In this document: positions 44,108 to 53,243 of the stretch, piece by piece
How the letters are laid out: every line of letters starts with the position of its first letter
Numbering within the stretch: the first letter of the stretch is position 1
DNA from: RYN-230 sp963837335
GTDB taxonomy: Bacteria > Actinomycetota > Actinomycetes > Streptosporangiales > Streptosporangiaceae
Assembly: GCA_963837335.1 (NCBI GenBank)
Contig: CAWINS010000012.1
Span: 1 to 64,000, forward strand
DNA: 64,000 nt
Direction of reading: 5' to 3'
The notes under the pieces: generated by a model
Told to the model about the DNA's origin: nothing
Databases searched by the model: none
The model's input: only the letters and a program-made list of their open reading frames with translations
Position numbers and translations under genes: made by a program

Positions 44108-44431
44108 ATGACGTATAGAGCCGATGCGCCGCGGCGATCCTTCCGCCTCGGGTTGCAGTTCGCCGACGGCACCGGGTCATCGGCAGCCTCGGGCGGTCCG
44201 CAGCCCGGACCGCGCCTGGCGGCGGCCCGCGTTCCAGCTTCTGGCGCTGGTGGCTTGGCCGCTGCCGCCCGCCGGGCCGATGGAGCATCTGGCGCTGGGA
44301 TCCCGAACCGCGCTGGGCTCGACGCCCAGCTGATCCTGGACGCGGCGGGCCGCAGCATCCGCCTGGTCCGGGGAAGGGCTGACGGCTGGCACAATCCCGT
44401 CAGACTGTCAATGCTCTTGACGGCCAGCTAG
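44108..44431 (+). pseudogene. Remnant of a conserved actinobacterial hypothetical protein
   Basis: No single frame is convincing here, but pieces in different frames together resemble a common uncharacterised actinobacterial protein. One frame gives APRRSFRLGLQFADGT (usual form: LRFGVEFADGR), another gives LVAWPLPPAGPMEHLALGS (usual WPLPPPGPLEFVCEW), and the first frame again gives LDAQLILDAAGRSIRLVRG (usual EIDAALILDAAxRAxxLW). At least two one-base slips are required. The identification is from memory of the motif order and is tentative. Confidence 0.4.
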
Positions 44432-44440
44432 CCTGGCTCC

Positions 44441-45271
44441 ATGGCCGAACCGGACCCGTACGAACTCGCCACTCCCACCCTGATGCGCGCCGCCCGCGGC
44501 GTGTACGCCCAGTCCATCCGGACGGAACTGCACGCCATCGGCGTCGGTGACCTGCCCAGGAACGGCGCGACCCTGCTGGCCGGGATCGCCGCCACCGGCG
44601 GACCGCGGCCGGACCTGCCCGCCGGGCTGGGCGTCACCAAGCAGGCCGTCAGCCAGGCGGTCGAGATCCTGGCCCGCCGGGGGTACCTGGAGAGGAACAC
44701 CGATCCTGGCGACCGCCGGCGGATCTCCCTCACCCTGACCCCGCGCGGCCTGCAGGTGGTCGACGCCGTCGTGCGGGGGGTGGAGTCGGTTGACGCCCGG
44801 CTCCTCGAGCGGGTACCGGCCGGGCAGGTCGCCGCCATGCGCACGGCGCTGGCGGCCCTGGCCGAGATCAAGAGCGACGCCGCGGCCACCGGGGCGGGTG
44901 AGCGCCGCCCGCCACGGCAGTTCCGCCAGTTCAGCCCCATCTTCCCGGTGCGGGACATGACGGCCGCGCTGGCCCACTATGCCGCGCTCGGCTTCGATGT
45001 TTTCCCCTACGAGGGTGAGGACGGCTATGGATTCGCCGATCGTGACGGCATCGGCCTGCACCTGACCGCTGATCCGGGGCATGACCCCGCGCACAGTCAC
45101 GCGTCGGCGTATCTCTACGTGCGCGACGCGGACGCCCTCTACGCGGAATGGAGCCGGCCTGGCATCGGCGGTCAGACGCTGCCTGTTTGCCTCACCCCCT
45201 ACCAGCTCCGCGAGGGCGCGCACATCGACCCGGACGGGAACCTGATCCGGTTCGGCTCACCGGTAAAGTAG
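44441..45271 (+). CDS. MarR-type HTH fused to a VOC (bleomycin-resistance-like) domain
   Basis: A 276-aa two-domain protein. Residues 1–140 are a MarR winged helix (LPAGLGVTKQAVSQAVEILA recognition helix, RRGYLERNTDPGDRRRISLT wing). Residues 155–276 are a VOC domain (FSPIFPVRDMTAALAHYAAL, GFDVFPYEGEDGYGFADRDG, ending EGAHIDPDGNLIRFGSPV). Stand-alone VOC proteins of this type bind and sequester drugs such as bleomycin, so the fusion would be a regulator that binds its own inducer with a resistance-protein domain. The ATG at 44441 gives both domains complete. The 3' end overlaps the next, convergent gene by 15 bp. Confidence 0.85.
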   Translation: MAEPDPYELATPTLMRAARGVYAQSIRTELHAIGVGDLPRNGATLLAGIAATGGPRPDLPAGLGVTKQAVSQAVEILARRGYLERNTDPGDRRRISLTLTPRGLQVVDAVVRGVESVDARLLERVPAGQVAAMRTALAALAEIKSDAAATGAGERRPPRQFRQFSPIFPVRDMTAALAHYAALGFDVFPYEGEDGYGFADRDGIGLHLTADPGHDPAHSHASAYLYVRDADALYAEWSRPGIGGQTLPVCLTPYQLREGAHIDPDGNLIRFGSPVK

Positions 45272-46222
45272 CGCGCCGCCACCGCCGTGGCGGATGTCCG
45301 CGCATAGCAGCGGCCGGAAGTAGATAGTGGGCTGGCCATTGCTGAGGATATTGCCGCTATTTCCCTGGTGAATGTTGAGATACCAGCCGCGGGCCGGTAT
45401 CGGCGCGGTCACGTGGGTGAATACCCGGACCGCGTGCGCGATCCGGCCGCGGCGGCTGGCCACCAGGTCCCGCAGCATGTACTTGACCGGCCCCTGGCTC
45501 ACGCAGCTGCCGAGGTGGATGTGAGCGGCGTGCCGCCCGGGTGTGACCCCGCTCGCGTGGACGGTGACGGTCAGAGTCTGGCGCGAGGCGTTATAGGCGA
45601 GCGTGGCCCGTCCGCGCGGTGTGCCGTAGCTGATCCCCCGCTGGCTGACTTCGACCGCGATGAGCCGGTGCGTTCTGCGGCCCGGATCTCGCAGCCATCT
45701 GGTCTCGGCGATCGGTGTCGAGGCCAGGCGGCCGCCCTGCGCCCCCATGCGGACCAGCAGGCGGCTCCCGCGTCGCAGCGTCCCGCTGAAGTGGCTGCGC
45801 AGGGTGCTGTTGGCCTGACCGACGTTGTTGGCGGTGAGCGCGCTGAACCGGATGACCCGGGAGTGGCCGGGAACCCGGAGGTCCACCGCGTGCGACGAGC
45901 CAGGCGTTAGCCCGGACACGCGGGCGTGGACCGTGAGGTGGCCGTGTCCGCCCCGGCCGAAGCGGACCGTGCCGACCGGCATCGCATGCAGGGACAGGAC
46001 CTGCCGACCGTACGCTCGCTGGGTGGCCCGGGCCGCGCGGCCGGCGTTGCTTGCGCTGGCGGCCGGTGTGGCCAGGGCCAGGGCGGCCGCGGCGGCCACC
46101 GCGGCCGCGATGGCTGTGCCTGCGCCGGGGCGGGACCAGGCCTGCCGCACCCGCCGGCCCGTGTTACGGCACCGGGAACCACCGGCCCCGGCGCCGCGAT
46201 TGGCGTTGGGAATGAAGCTCAC
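45257..46222 (-). CDS. Secreted CHRD-domain-like protein
   Basis: A 321-aa exported protein. A long N-terminal signal (about residues 25–58, with TAIAAAVAAAAALALATPAA) is followed by two beta-rich repeats of similar layout. The second, from GRATLAYNASRQTLTVTVHA through GVTPGRHAAHIHLGSCVSQG to RGWYLNIHQGNSG, has the CHRD pattern including the AHIH and YxNIHxG motifs. CHRD domains occur in chordin and in bacterial surface proteins of unknown role. GTG start at 46222 after AAGGGA. It is divergent from an alpha/beta-hydrolase gene across a 397-bp gap. Confidence 0.75.
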   Translation of the reverse strand: MSFIPNANRGAGAGGSRCRNTGRRVRQAWSRPGAGTAIAAAVAAAAALALATPAASASNAGRAARATQRAYGRQVLSLHAMPVGTVRFGRGGHGHLTVHARVSGLTPGSSHAVDLRVPGHSRVIRFSALTANNVGQANSTLRSHFSGTLRRGSRLLVRMGAQGGRLASTPIAETRWLRDPGRRTHRLIAVEVSQRGISYGTPRGRATLAYNASRQTLTVTVHASGVTPGRHAAHIHLGSCVSQGPVKYMLRDLVASRRGRIAHAVRVFTHVTAPIPARGWYLNIHQGNSGNILSNGQPTIYFRPLLCADIRHGGGGALLYR

Positions 46223-46619
46223 TGTGTCAGGTCCCTTCTATCGCGCCGGAATCAGGAAATTCGGCTTATGCTGTCGGGTTTACCGTATGAGAAGGTGCAT
46301 GGCAGACGCCTCGTCCGGTGCCCTGCAGCCGAGCATAATGCCAGGCCAACGACATGATCGGATTCGCCACGACCTGAATACCGGCAAAAGACGAGGACGA
46401 TCTCAGCACCTTTAGGCAATACTCCTGCCGACCGTGGAACTAAGTAATAGCCACCTATTTATTGATGAACCGCGACAGGAGCCTGCGCACCGCCGATCCG
46501 CCGGGATGGCAACCTTCTCGCGGCGCCTGGCCGGCAAGTCCCGCTCGTCCCCGGGACCAGGGCGCGTAGCGTTCGGGCAGGGGACAGGGTCCGGTCAGCG
46601 AGGGCTATGGAGGGCCAGC
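46223..46619. other. Intergenic region, no gene seen
   Basis: About 400 bp between the CHRD gene (reverse) and the hydrolase gene (forward). It is less GC-rich than the genes, especially 46240–46300 and 46400–46470 (for example CTAAGTAATAGCC and CTATTTATTGATG), consistent with promoters on both strands. Open frames exist on the forward strand but show no family resemblance and no convincing ribosome-binding site. Confidence 0.4.
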
Positions 46620-47492
46620 ATGGAACACGTTATTCAGTCGGCAGATGGCCGGGCGCTGGCCGTCACGGAATCTGGTGACCTGGACGGCTACCCCGTCCTG
46701 GTTCACATGGGTACCCCGAACTCCCGGCGGCTGTACGGCCGCAATGTCACCGATGCCGCCGGCCGCGGCCTGCGGCTGATCAGCTACGACCGGCCTGGCT
46801 ACGGGGGTTCGTCGGCCCAGCCGGGACGCAGCGTCGCCGACTGCGCGGCCGATGTGCGTGCGATCTGCGCCGCACTCGGCATCGAGCGGCTGTCGATGTG
46901 GGGGATCTCGGGCGGCGGGCCGCACGTGCTGGCGTGCGCGGCCCTGCTTCCCGACCTGGCCGTAGCGGTGGCCTCGCTGGCGTCACCGGCCCCGTACGGC
47001 GTGGATGGGCTCGACTGGTTCGACGACATGGGCCAGGACAACGTCGACGACATCCGCCTGATGGTGGCCGATGAGAAAGCCGCCCGGGTCAAGCTGGACC
47101 AGGACCGGGAGGCGATGCTGGGCGCGTCACCGGACGAGCTGGCCGAGGGGATGAAGTCGCTGCTGTCCCCGGTCAACGCGGCACTGCTGGCCGGCGACCT
47201 GGGAGAGTACCTGGCCTACTCCATGCGCGAGGGCCTCGCCCCGGGAGGCCAGGGCTGGTGGGACGACAGTCTCGCGGAGGTGCGACCGTGGGGATTCGAC
47301 CTGGCCCAGATATCGGTTCCGGTCCTGCTGCTCCACGGCCGGCACGACCAGTTCGTGCCCTTCGCCCATGGTCAGTGGCTGGCGGAGCGTGTGCCCGGGG
47401 CCGAGGCGTGGCTGTTCGATGACGAGGGACACCTGAGCCTCATGGAGCACCGCGTCGGGGACGTGCACGCCTGGCTGGCCAGCCACCGCTAG
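46620..47492 (+). CDS. Alpha/beta-hydrolase
   Basis: A 290-aa soluble hydrolase. The oxyanion strand is YPVLVHMGTPNSRRLYGRN, followed by GLRLISYDRPGYGGSS. The nucleophile elbow is SMWGISGGGPHVLACA (GxSGG), the Asp lies in LLLHGRHDQFVPFAHG and the His in DDEGHLSLMEHR. This is the haloperoxidase/epoxide-hydrolase-like lipase subgroup without a lid insertion. ATG start at 46620; the upstream in-frame codons are non-coding in character. No substrate clue from its neighbours. Confidence 0.88.
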   Translation: MEHVIQSADGRALAVTESGDLDGYPVLVHMGTPNSRRLYGRNVTDAAGRGLRLISYDRPGYGGSSAQPGRSVADCAADVRAICAALGIERLSMWGISGGGPHVLACAALLPDLAVAVASLASPAPYGVDGLDWFDDMGQDNVDDIRLMVADEKAARVKLDQDREAMLGASPDELAEGMKSLLSPVNAALLAGDLGEYLAYSMREGLAPGGQGWWDDSLAEVRPWGFDLAQISVPVLLLHGRHDQFVPFAHGQWLAERVPGAEAWLFDDEGHLSLMEHRVGDVHAWLASHR

Positions 47493-47561
47493 CCCAGCCG
47501 CCGCCAGCCCGGCCCGCCACGGGCAGCCCAGCCTCGATTCCGTCCGCCCGGGACCGCCGCG

Positions 47562-48054
47562 TTACTGGCGGTCCTGATGACTGCCTCGCCGCTCCTGCAG
47601 CCGCCGGGCGACGAAGTCCTCGTCGAGGCCAGCGCCGAACGCAGAAGTCGCGCCTTTGCGGTTCAGCCGGCGCTGCCCACCGCCGCTTGCGGGTCAGGCC
47701 GACAGCCAGCACGACCACGCCGGCGGCCACCGGCACAGCGAAGAGCGCCACCGCGGTGAGCCGGTCGGGGAGGCTCTCGGCGACGGCGGCATCCGGGTTG
47801 CCCGGCGGGAAGTAGACGCTCACGGCCTTGGCCGACCCGTTTCCGGGTGTCGTGGCGGTATAGGCGTGGTGGTGCCAGTAGAAGGTGACCAGGCCGTTTT
47901 GCTCGGTTCCGACCGCGCGCTGGCCGGTCCAGAGCACGATTTGGGGGGACTGGAAGTCCAGGGCCAGGAAGAGCAGGGCGAACGCGAACAGCGCGGCGGC
48001 CAGGCCCACCGACCAGCCTGCGCCGTCCAGGATCTTACCGAGGCGACCACGCAT
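47562..48054 (-). pseudogene. Two-helix membrane protein, probable frameshift near the end
   Basis: From the ATG at 48054 the frame gives MRGRLGKILDGAGWSVGLAA, membrane segment 1 (LAAALFAFALLFLALDF), an outside domain of about 55 residues (WTGQRAVGTEQNGLVTFYWH) and membrane segment 2 (TAVALFAVPVAAGVVVLAVG). After AEPQRRDF it becomes Arg-rich run-on that overlaps the hydrolase gene to 47440. One base earlier, a different frame reads AGLDEDFVARRLQERRGSHQ and stops at 47562, a more plausible tail. The length to that stop is 3n+1, consistent with a single indel near 47630. Function unknown. Confidence 0.55.
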
Positions 48055-48151
48055 GCGACTATTGTCGGCCCATCCGGGGCGGTGTGGCAAAGCTATTGTC
48101 GGCCCGTCCGGGGGGAGCAACGCCCAGCCCAGTGCCCAGGCAGGAGTCACG

Positions 48152-48364
48152 ATGATCGAGCACACCACCGCTGGCCAGATGTCGCTGGCCAAGCTCGCTG
48201 ACGGGCACAAGTGCCAGCCGTCCGCGATCCTCCGACTGACCGCCGAGCACAGTCCTGGCGGCGCCTACCCGGCTAACGTCGCGGCCTACATCAACGGCGT
48301 GTTCCGCGGCACGATCGCCGCCACCGATCACATGCCCGCCGGGCTCCACTTGTACCTTCCCTAA
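48152..48364 (+). CDS. Small LysM-like protein
   Basis: A 70-aa protein (MIEHTTAGQMSLAKLADGHK, CQPSAILRLTAEHSPGGAYP, ending MPAGLHLYLP). The pattern of a short helix-loop ('SLAKLADGHKCQPSAILRLT') and a hydrophobic 'PAGLHLYLP' end is that of a LysM-type peptidoglycan-binding or phage-tail-associated module; there is no signal peptide. ATG at 48152 with GGAG six bases upstream. It is isolated, so the function is open. Confidence 0.5.
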   Translation: MIEHTTAGQMSLAKLADGHKCQPSAILRLTAEHSPGGAYPANVAAYINGVFRGTIAATDHMPAGLHLYLP

Positions 48365-48408
48365 CGCCCGCCGGGCGAGACCAGGCACCCAGGGACCAGG
48401 CCTCCGGG

Positions 48409-49623
48409 CTAGACGGCCAGCGCGTCGCCTTCCGGGCAGATGAGGCGGGCGATCCGCAGCAGCGCCAGGTCACCGGACTGCGGCCCGAGGATGCCCACGC
48501 CGAATCGCTGGCCGCTGGCGCGATGGTGAACCGGGACGACAAGTTCCGGCCGCCCGGCCAGGCTGGCCGGGGCGGTGAACCTGAGGGCGGCCGCCCGGAA
48601 CGCGAGAAGCTCCTGCGGGCCGGCGCTGCGCAGTGGCGGGAGGTCAGCGATCACCGGCAGCACGGCGACCGAGTCAGCAGGCAGCACCTCGCCCAGCCGC
48701 GGCGGGTAACCGCGCCAGGCCTGCTCGTCGGCCTGATCCGGCCCGGCGCGGTAGAGAGCTTCCGCGCGCTGGACGCGGGACTGCACGTCGGGCGCCAGGA
48801 ACTGGCTGTTGCCGCTGAGCCACGAACCATGGGTTTGCCAGACCTCCCGGCCCTGGATCCGGGCGAAGAGGTCCGCCACCTCTTCGTTAGAGAAAGAACT
48901 GAGCGAACATTCCGAGACGGCACAGCCGCAGGTTTCGGCGATGGCCTGGGCGGTGGCCTGGACCGCTGCTGATAGCTCGGGACTGACCCGGGCCAGGCAA
49001 TCGGATGGCACGCAGACCGTCCGGATCGTCATCGGGCCGGGCGCCGCCTCCGGTGAGGCCAGCAGGACCTCCATGACCTGGCCCAGCAGCGCGGCGCGGC
49101 GGGCCAGGACCCCCACGGCGTCGAACGACGGGGCCAGCGGCAGGACACCGCGGGTCCTGACCAGGCCATGTGTGGGCCGGAAGCCGAACAGCCCGCAGGC
49201 CGCGGCGGGGACCCGGATCGAGCCGGCGGTGTCGGTGCCCAGGCCGGCCTCGGTCAGCCCGGCGGCCACGGCGGCGGCCGGCCCCGAGGATGATCCGCCC
49301 GTGAACCGGCTGGGGTACCGCGCATTCAGCGGCGCCACGCCCTCGCCGGCGTTCCCGATCAGCGAGTAAGCGAGCTGATCCAGCTTGGCCAGACCCGTCA
49401 CGGATGCGCCCGCGGCCAGCAGGCCGGACAGGACCGGCGCATTCTCCTGCGCGGGGGAATGCGTGGCCCGCCACCGGGGGTGGCCGAACGAGGACACGTG
49501 ACCCGCGACGCTGATCATGTCCTTGACCGCGACCGTCACGTTGTCCAGCGGCCCGGGGCTGGTCGCCTGCAGGCTCACCGAGTCCGGCACCCAGCACGCC
49601 GCCGGCGGTGGGTCCTCCGGCAT
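48409..49623 (-). CDS. Amidase (short form, amidase-signature family)
   Basis: A 404-aa amidohydrolase. The catalytic Lys is in VTVAVKDMISVAGHVSS, the signature is FTGGSSSGPAAAVAAGLTEA, and the nucleophile Ser is in LGTDTAGSIRVPAAACGLFG. It is shorter than the amidase at 28.8 kb and diverges strongly from it, resembling AtzF/allophanate-hydrolase-like or indoleacetamide-hydrolase-like small amidases. The substrate is unknown. The gene is single and convergent with the small LysM-like gene. Confidence 0.87.
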   Translation of the reverse strand: MPEDPPPAACWVPDSVSLQATSPGPLDNVTVAVKDMISVAGHVSSFGHPRWRATHSPAQENAPVLSGLLAAGASVTGLAKLDQLAYSLIGNAGEGVAPLNARYPSRFTGGSSSGPAAAVAAGLTEAGLGTDTAGSIRVPAAACGLFGFRPTHGLVRTRGVLPLAPSFDAVGVLARRAALLGQVMEVLLASPEAAPGPMTIRTVCVPSDCLARVSPELSAAVQATAQAIAETCGCAVSECSLSSFSNEEVADLFARIQGREVWQTHGSWLSGNSQFLAPDVQSRVQRAEALYRAGPDQADEQAWRGYPPRLGEVLPADSVAVLPVIADLPPLRSAGPQELLAFRAAALRFTAPASLAGRPELVVPVHHRASGQRFGVGILGPQSGDLALLRIARLICPEGDALAV

Positions 49624-49811
49624 GCCCCTCCTCCCTCAGAACTGAGGCTCGCGACTCTACCCGGGAAGGAGGTACCGTCAGTGGTGGCAGATTCCGGCTG
49701 CCGCTGGGTCCGCGGGCAGAGCTTCAAGCTCACCGGCATCGATACACAGGCTGACGGCATGTCTTTCCAGCCCGATGTCGCGGACCCGCGGGCAGCGGAG
49801 GAAGGACTGCC

Positions 49812-51374
49812 TTGCCTGATCAACCACGTGCGCTCCCCGACCAGCCCAGCCTGCGCTACCTCAAGGTGGAGGCGAAAAGGCGGCTGTCGGCCGGGGAGTT
49901 CGCGACCCTGCACGAGGCCCAGCTCGCCATCGCGCGCGAGCACGGCCTGCCCAGCTGGACCGCGCTCAAGGAGTACATCAGCGCCGGCCCCAGCCAGGCC
50001 AGCCCGGTGCTCAGCCAGGCCCGCTGGGTGATCTCCCGGTTCGGCGGAGGCCGGTACCCCCGGCTGGACGGTTCCCGGTGACGGCGAACTCGGTGAGCAC
50101 TTCGACGCGCAGTTCCTGCGCCTGGTACCTCCGGGGACTCTGGTCAGGACGCTGACCGGCGTGCTGCCGCAATTGCGTGCGGAACTGGTGACCATGCTGG
50201 AGACGCCGCTGCGCCTGCGCGGCCAGATCGGCGGCCTGCAGCTCGAGGCGGTTGCCGCGGCCGACCCGCCGCACCGGCTGACCGGACTGCGCCTGTTTCC
50301 GCTGGGCGAGCGGGTGACCGATCCGCGGGTGGCCGCGCCGTCCACCCGCACGTCCGGCGCGGTGCCCGCCGCCGCAGCCGCCGTGGCCGAGGAATCGTTC
50401 GCCGGGCTCGGCCTGCCGGGCCTGGTCCTGGCCGGCGCGCCCGGCGGGGCCCGGGCGGGCGACGGGACCGGATGGGTGGCCGCGCGGGGCTGGGCCAATC
50501 TGGGCGGGGCCAACCTGGACGGGGCCAGTCCGGAGGAGGCCGACCTGGATGGCCCCGTGCCGCTGACGCCGGATCACCGGTTCCCGGCCTATTCGGTCAC
50601 CAAGCTGATCACCGCCATCGTGGTCTTGCGGCTCACCGCCGACGGCCGGATCGGGCTGGACGACCCGGCCCGCGCCCACCTGCGCACGGTCCGGCCCGCT
50701 GACGAGACCATCACCGTCCGGGACCTGCTCACCCATACCGCGGGCGTGCAGAACCCCGGCGAGCTGTTCGCCGATCACGTGCCCGATCTGGTCACCCTGG
50801 TCGGCCCGGTGGTGGCCAGCGCCGGCCCGCGGGGCACGTTCAGCTACAGCAACGGCGGGTACGGACTGCTCGGCCAGCTGATCGCCGACGTCACCGGGGG
50901 CACCTACCCGGAGGCGGCGACCCATATGGTGCTGGGGCCGCTCGGGATGAGCGGCTCGTGGTTCCCGGCGAGCTGGCCGGCCACGGGCGCCGTTACCGGC
51001 TACCACCTGGCCGGTGACGGCTCGTTCGAGACGGCCCCGGCCAGGATCTGCACCGTCCCGGCCGCCGGCGGCCTGTGGACGACCGCGGCTGACCTGGTCC
51101 GCTTCGGTTCCTGTCCTGGGCGTCACTGCTGCCGGCCGGGCTGGCCCGCGAGGCTCTCCGGCCGCAGGCGGACCGGGACTCCACCGGGGCACGGATGGGC
51201 CTGGGCTGGCTGCTCAACGAGCCGAAGGACGTCGGCGGCCACGCCGGCGGCGGCCTCGGTGCCGCGGCGTCGCTGATCGTCCGGCTGAGCACCGGGCAGC
51301 CCAGCGTCGCGCTGGCCAACCGCCTCGTCCCGATCGAGCCGGTCAATGCCCGGCTGATCCGTCAGCGGAGGTGA
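49812..51374 (+). pseudogene. Serine hydrolase (beta-lactamase fold) with N-terminal helical extension, two frameshifts
   Basis: TTG start at 49812 after GAGGAAGGA. The N-terminal extension is LPDQPSLRYLKVEAKRRLSA, then EFATLHEAQLAIAREHGLPS, a helical module found before some actinobacterial serine hydrolases. Near 50048 the frame slips (to AGTPGWTVPGDGELGEHFDA) and then stays open through the active site SVTK (in FPAYSVTKLITAIVVL) and FSYSNGGYGLLG. Near 51115 it slips again, to SWASLLPAGLAREALRPQAD, and keeps the HAGGG motif (GGHAGGGLGAAASLIV) to a stop at 51372. Joined length is about 520 residues. The last 13 bp overlap the convergent monooxygenase gene. Confidence 0.82.
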
Positions 51375-53173
51375 TGGACCTCCTGCAGCCCGTACACCGG
51401 CGTGGGGATGCCCGCCTGCCGGGCCTTGAGCTGCAGGGCGAGGTACAGCGAATAGTGCCGGGACTGATGCAGGTTCCCGCCGTGGAACCAGAGCGCTTCC
51501 TGCTGGGTGGGCTTCCACATGTTGCGCTGCTCGCCCTCCCACGGGCCGGGGTCCTTGGTGGTGTCCGAGCCCAGGCCCCAGCACTTGCCCACCTTGCCGG
51601 CCACCTCCGGTGAGATCAGCTCGGCCGCCCAGCCGTTCATCGACTCATATCCGGTGGCGTACACGACCAGGTCGGCCGGCAGGGTGGTGCCGTCCTCCAG
51701 CACGACGGCGTCCTCGGTCAGGTGATCAACCTGGCCCCGCGCGAGCGCCACATCCCCGTTCGCGACGAGGTCGGCCGAGCCCGTGTCGATGTAGTAGCCG
51801 GAGCCCCGGCGCAGGTACTTCATGAACAGGCCGGAGCCATCGTCGCCCCAGTCGTGGTCGAAGCCGGCCGCCTCGAGCCGGTCGTAGAACTCCTGGTCCT
51901 GCTCGCGCATCTGGTCATAGAGCGGGGTCTGGAACACGTGCATGATCCGGTACGGGATCGACGCGAACACCATGTCCGCCTTGTCGGTCGTCATCCCGGA
52001 CGCGACGGCTTCCTCGGAGTACAGCGCGCTCAGCCCGATGTCCATCAGCGTGCCGGACCGCACGATGTTCGTGGACGAGCGCTGCACCATGGTGACGTCC
52101 GCGCCGTTCTCCCACAGCGCGCCGCAGATGTCGAACGCCGAGTTGTTCGAGCCGATGACCACGCATCGCCGGCCCCGGTAGGCGTCCGGGCCCGGGTGGG
52201 CTGAGGAATGATGCTGCTCGCCGCGGAAGATATCCCGGCCGGGGAAGGCCGGGATGTTGGGCCGGCCCGACATCCCGGTGGCCAGCACAAGCTGGGCGGG
52301 ACGGAGCACGAGCGGCAGGCCGTCCCGGGCGACGTGCACCGTCCACTCGCCGGCCTGCTCGTCGTAGGCCGCGCTGGTCGCCTCCGTATTCGGCCAGTAG
52401 TTGAGCTCCATGATTGTCGCGTAGGACTCGAGCCAGTCGGCGATCTTGTCCTTGGGGGAGAAGACCGGCCAGTTGTCGGGGAACTTGAGGTAGGGCATGT
52501 GGTCGTACCAGACCGGGTCATGCAGGGCCAGTGACTTGTACCGGCTGCGCCACTGGTCACCAGGGCGGCCGTGCTTGTCGATGATGACCGTGGGCACGCC
52601 GAGCTGGCGGAGCCGGGCGCCGAGGCCGATGCCGGCCTGGCCGCCCCCGACGATCAGCACGTACGGCTGCTCGGCGAATCCCAGCCCGGCCGCCTCATGC
52701 TCGCGGTCTTCCAGCCAGCTGGTCCGGGCCGGGTCCGCGCCATGCTGGACGCCCTTCGGGCGGCTCGGCCCGTGGCGTTCCTCGTGGCCCTTCAGCTCAT
52801 ACAGCGAGGTCAGCAGGGTCCAGCACCGGCCGTCACGCAAGCGCAGGTGTCCCCAGCCGCGGCCGGCCGCGGTCTCGAAGTCGATCCACGACTCGACCAC
52901 CCCGCCCGCCTCGGCCGGCTCCTCGCCGCCGGTGATCTTCCAGTTGCCCGGCTGGACCCAGGGCAGCGTCTCCTCCAGCATCCCGGCGATCGCCGCGCGA
53001 CCCTCGAGCGTCTTGATGTTCCAGGTGAACGCGATGAGGTCCCGCCAGTAGCAGTCCTCGGTGAACAGGCCGGCCGCTGCCGCCGGATCACCCGCCGCCA
53101 GCGCGTCCCCGAATTCCGACAGCCAGGCGGTCACCCCGGCCGCGACCTCGGTGGATGGCAGGGTTGCCGTCAT
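51362..53173 (-). CDS. FAD/NAD(P)H flavin-containing monooxygenase with N-terminal SnoaL-like domain
   Basis: A 603-aa two-domain flavoenzyme. Residues 1–130 look like a SnoaL/NTF2 domain (AAGLFTEDCYWRDLIAFTWN). From about 165 come the FAD fold YVLIVGGGQAGIGLGARLRQ, the class-B-like segment FRGEQHHSSAH (compare FxGxxxHxxxW/Y), the NADPH fold CVVIGSNNSAFDICGALWEN and the linker VVYATGYESM. The expected reaction is oxygen insertion into a ketone or heteroatom using NADPH. It heads the oxidative cluster at 51–64 kb, 70 bp downstream of the carotenoid oxygenase gene on the same strand, so they are likely cotranscribed. Confidence 0.88.
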   Translation of the reverse strand: MTATLPSTEVAAGVTAWLSEFGDALAAGDPAAAAGLFTEDCYWRDLIAFTWNIKTLEGRAAIAGMLEETLPWVQPGNWKITGGEEPAEAGGVVESWIDFETAAGRGWGHLRLRDGRCWTLLTSLYELKGHEERHGPSRPKGVQHGADPARTSWLEDREHEAAGLGFAEQPYVLIVGGGQAGIGLGARLRQLGVPTVIIDKHGRPGDQWRSRYKSLALHDPVWYDHMPYLKFPDNWPVFSPKDKIADWLESYATIMELNYWPNTEATSAAYDEQAGEWTVHVARDGLPLVLRPAQLVLATGMSGRPNIPAFPGRDIFRGEQHHSSAHPGPDAYRGRRCVVIGSNNSAFDICGALWENGADVTMVQRSSTNIVRSGTLMDIGLSALYSEEAVASGMTTDKADMVFASIPYRIMHVFQTPLYDQMREQDQEFYDRLEAAGFDHDWGDDGSGLFMKYLRRGSGYYIDTGSADLVANGDVALARGQVDHLTEDAVVLEDGTTLPADLVVYATGYESMNGWAAELISPEVAGKVGKCWGLGSDTTKDPGPWEGEQRNMWKPTQQEALWFHGGNLHQSRHYSLYLALQLKARQAGIPTPVYGLQEVHHLR

Positions 53174-53243
53174 CAGTGACCTCCCGCGGCGATGAGGGGT
53201 AGTCCGGCGCTCTTCCCACCCTTACCCCCTGCCGCCCAGGCGT

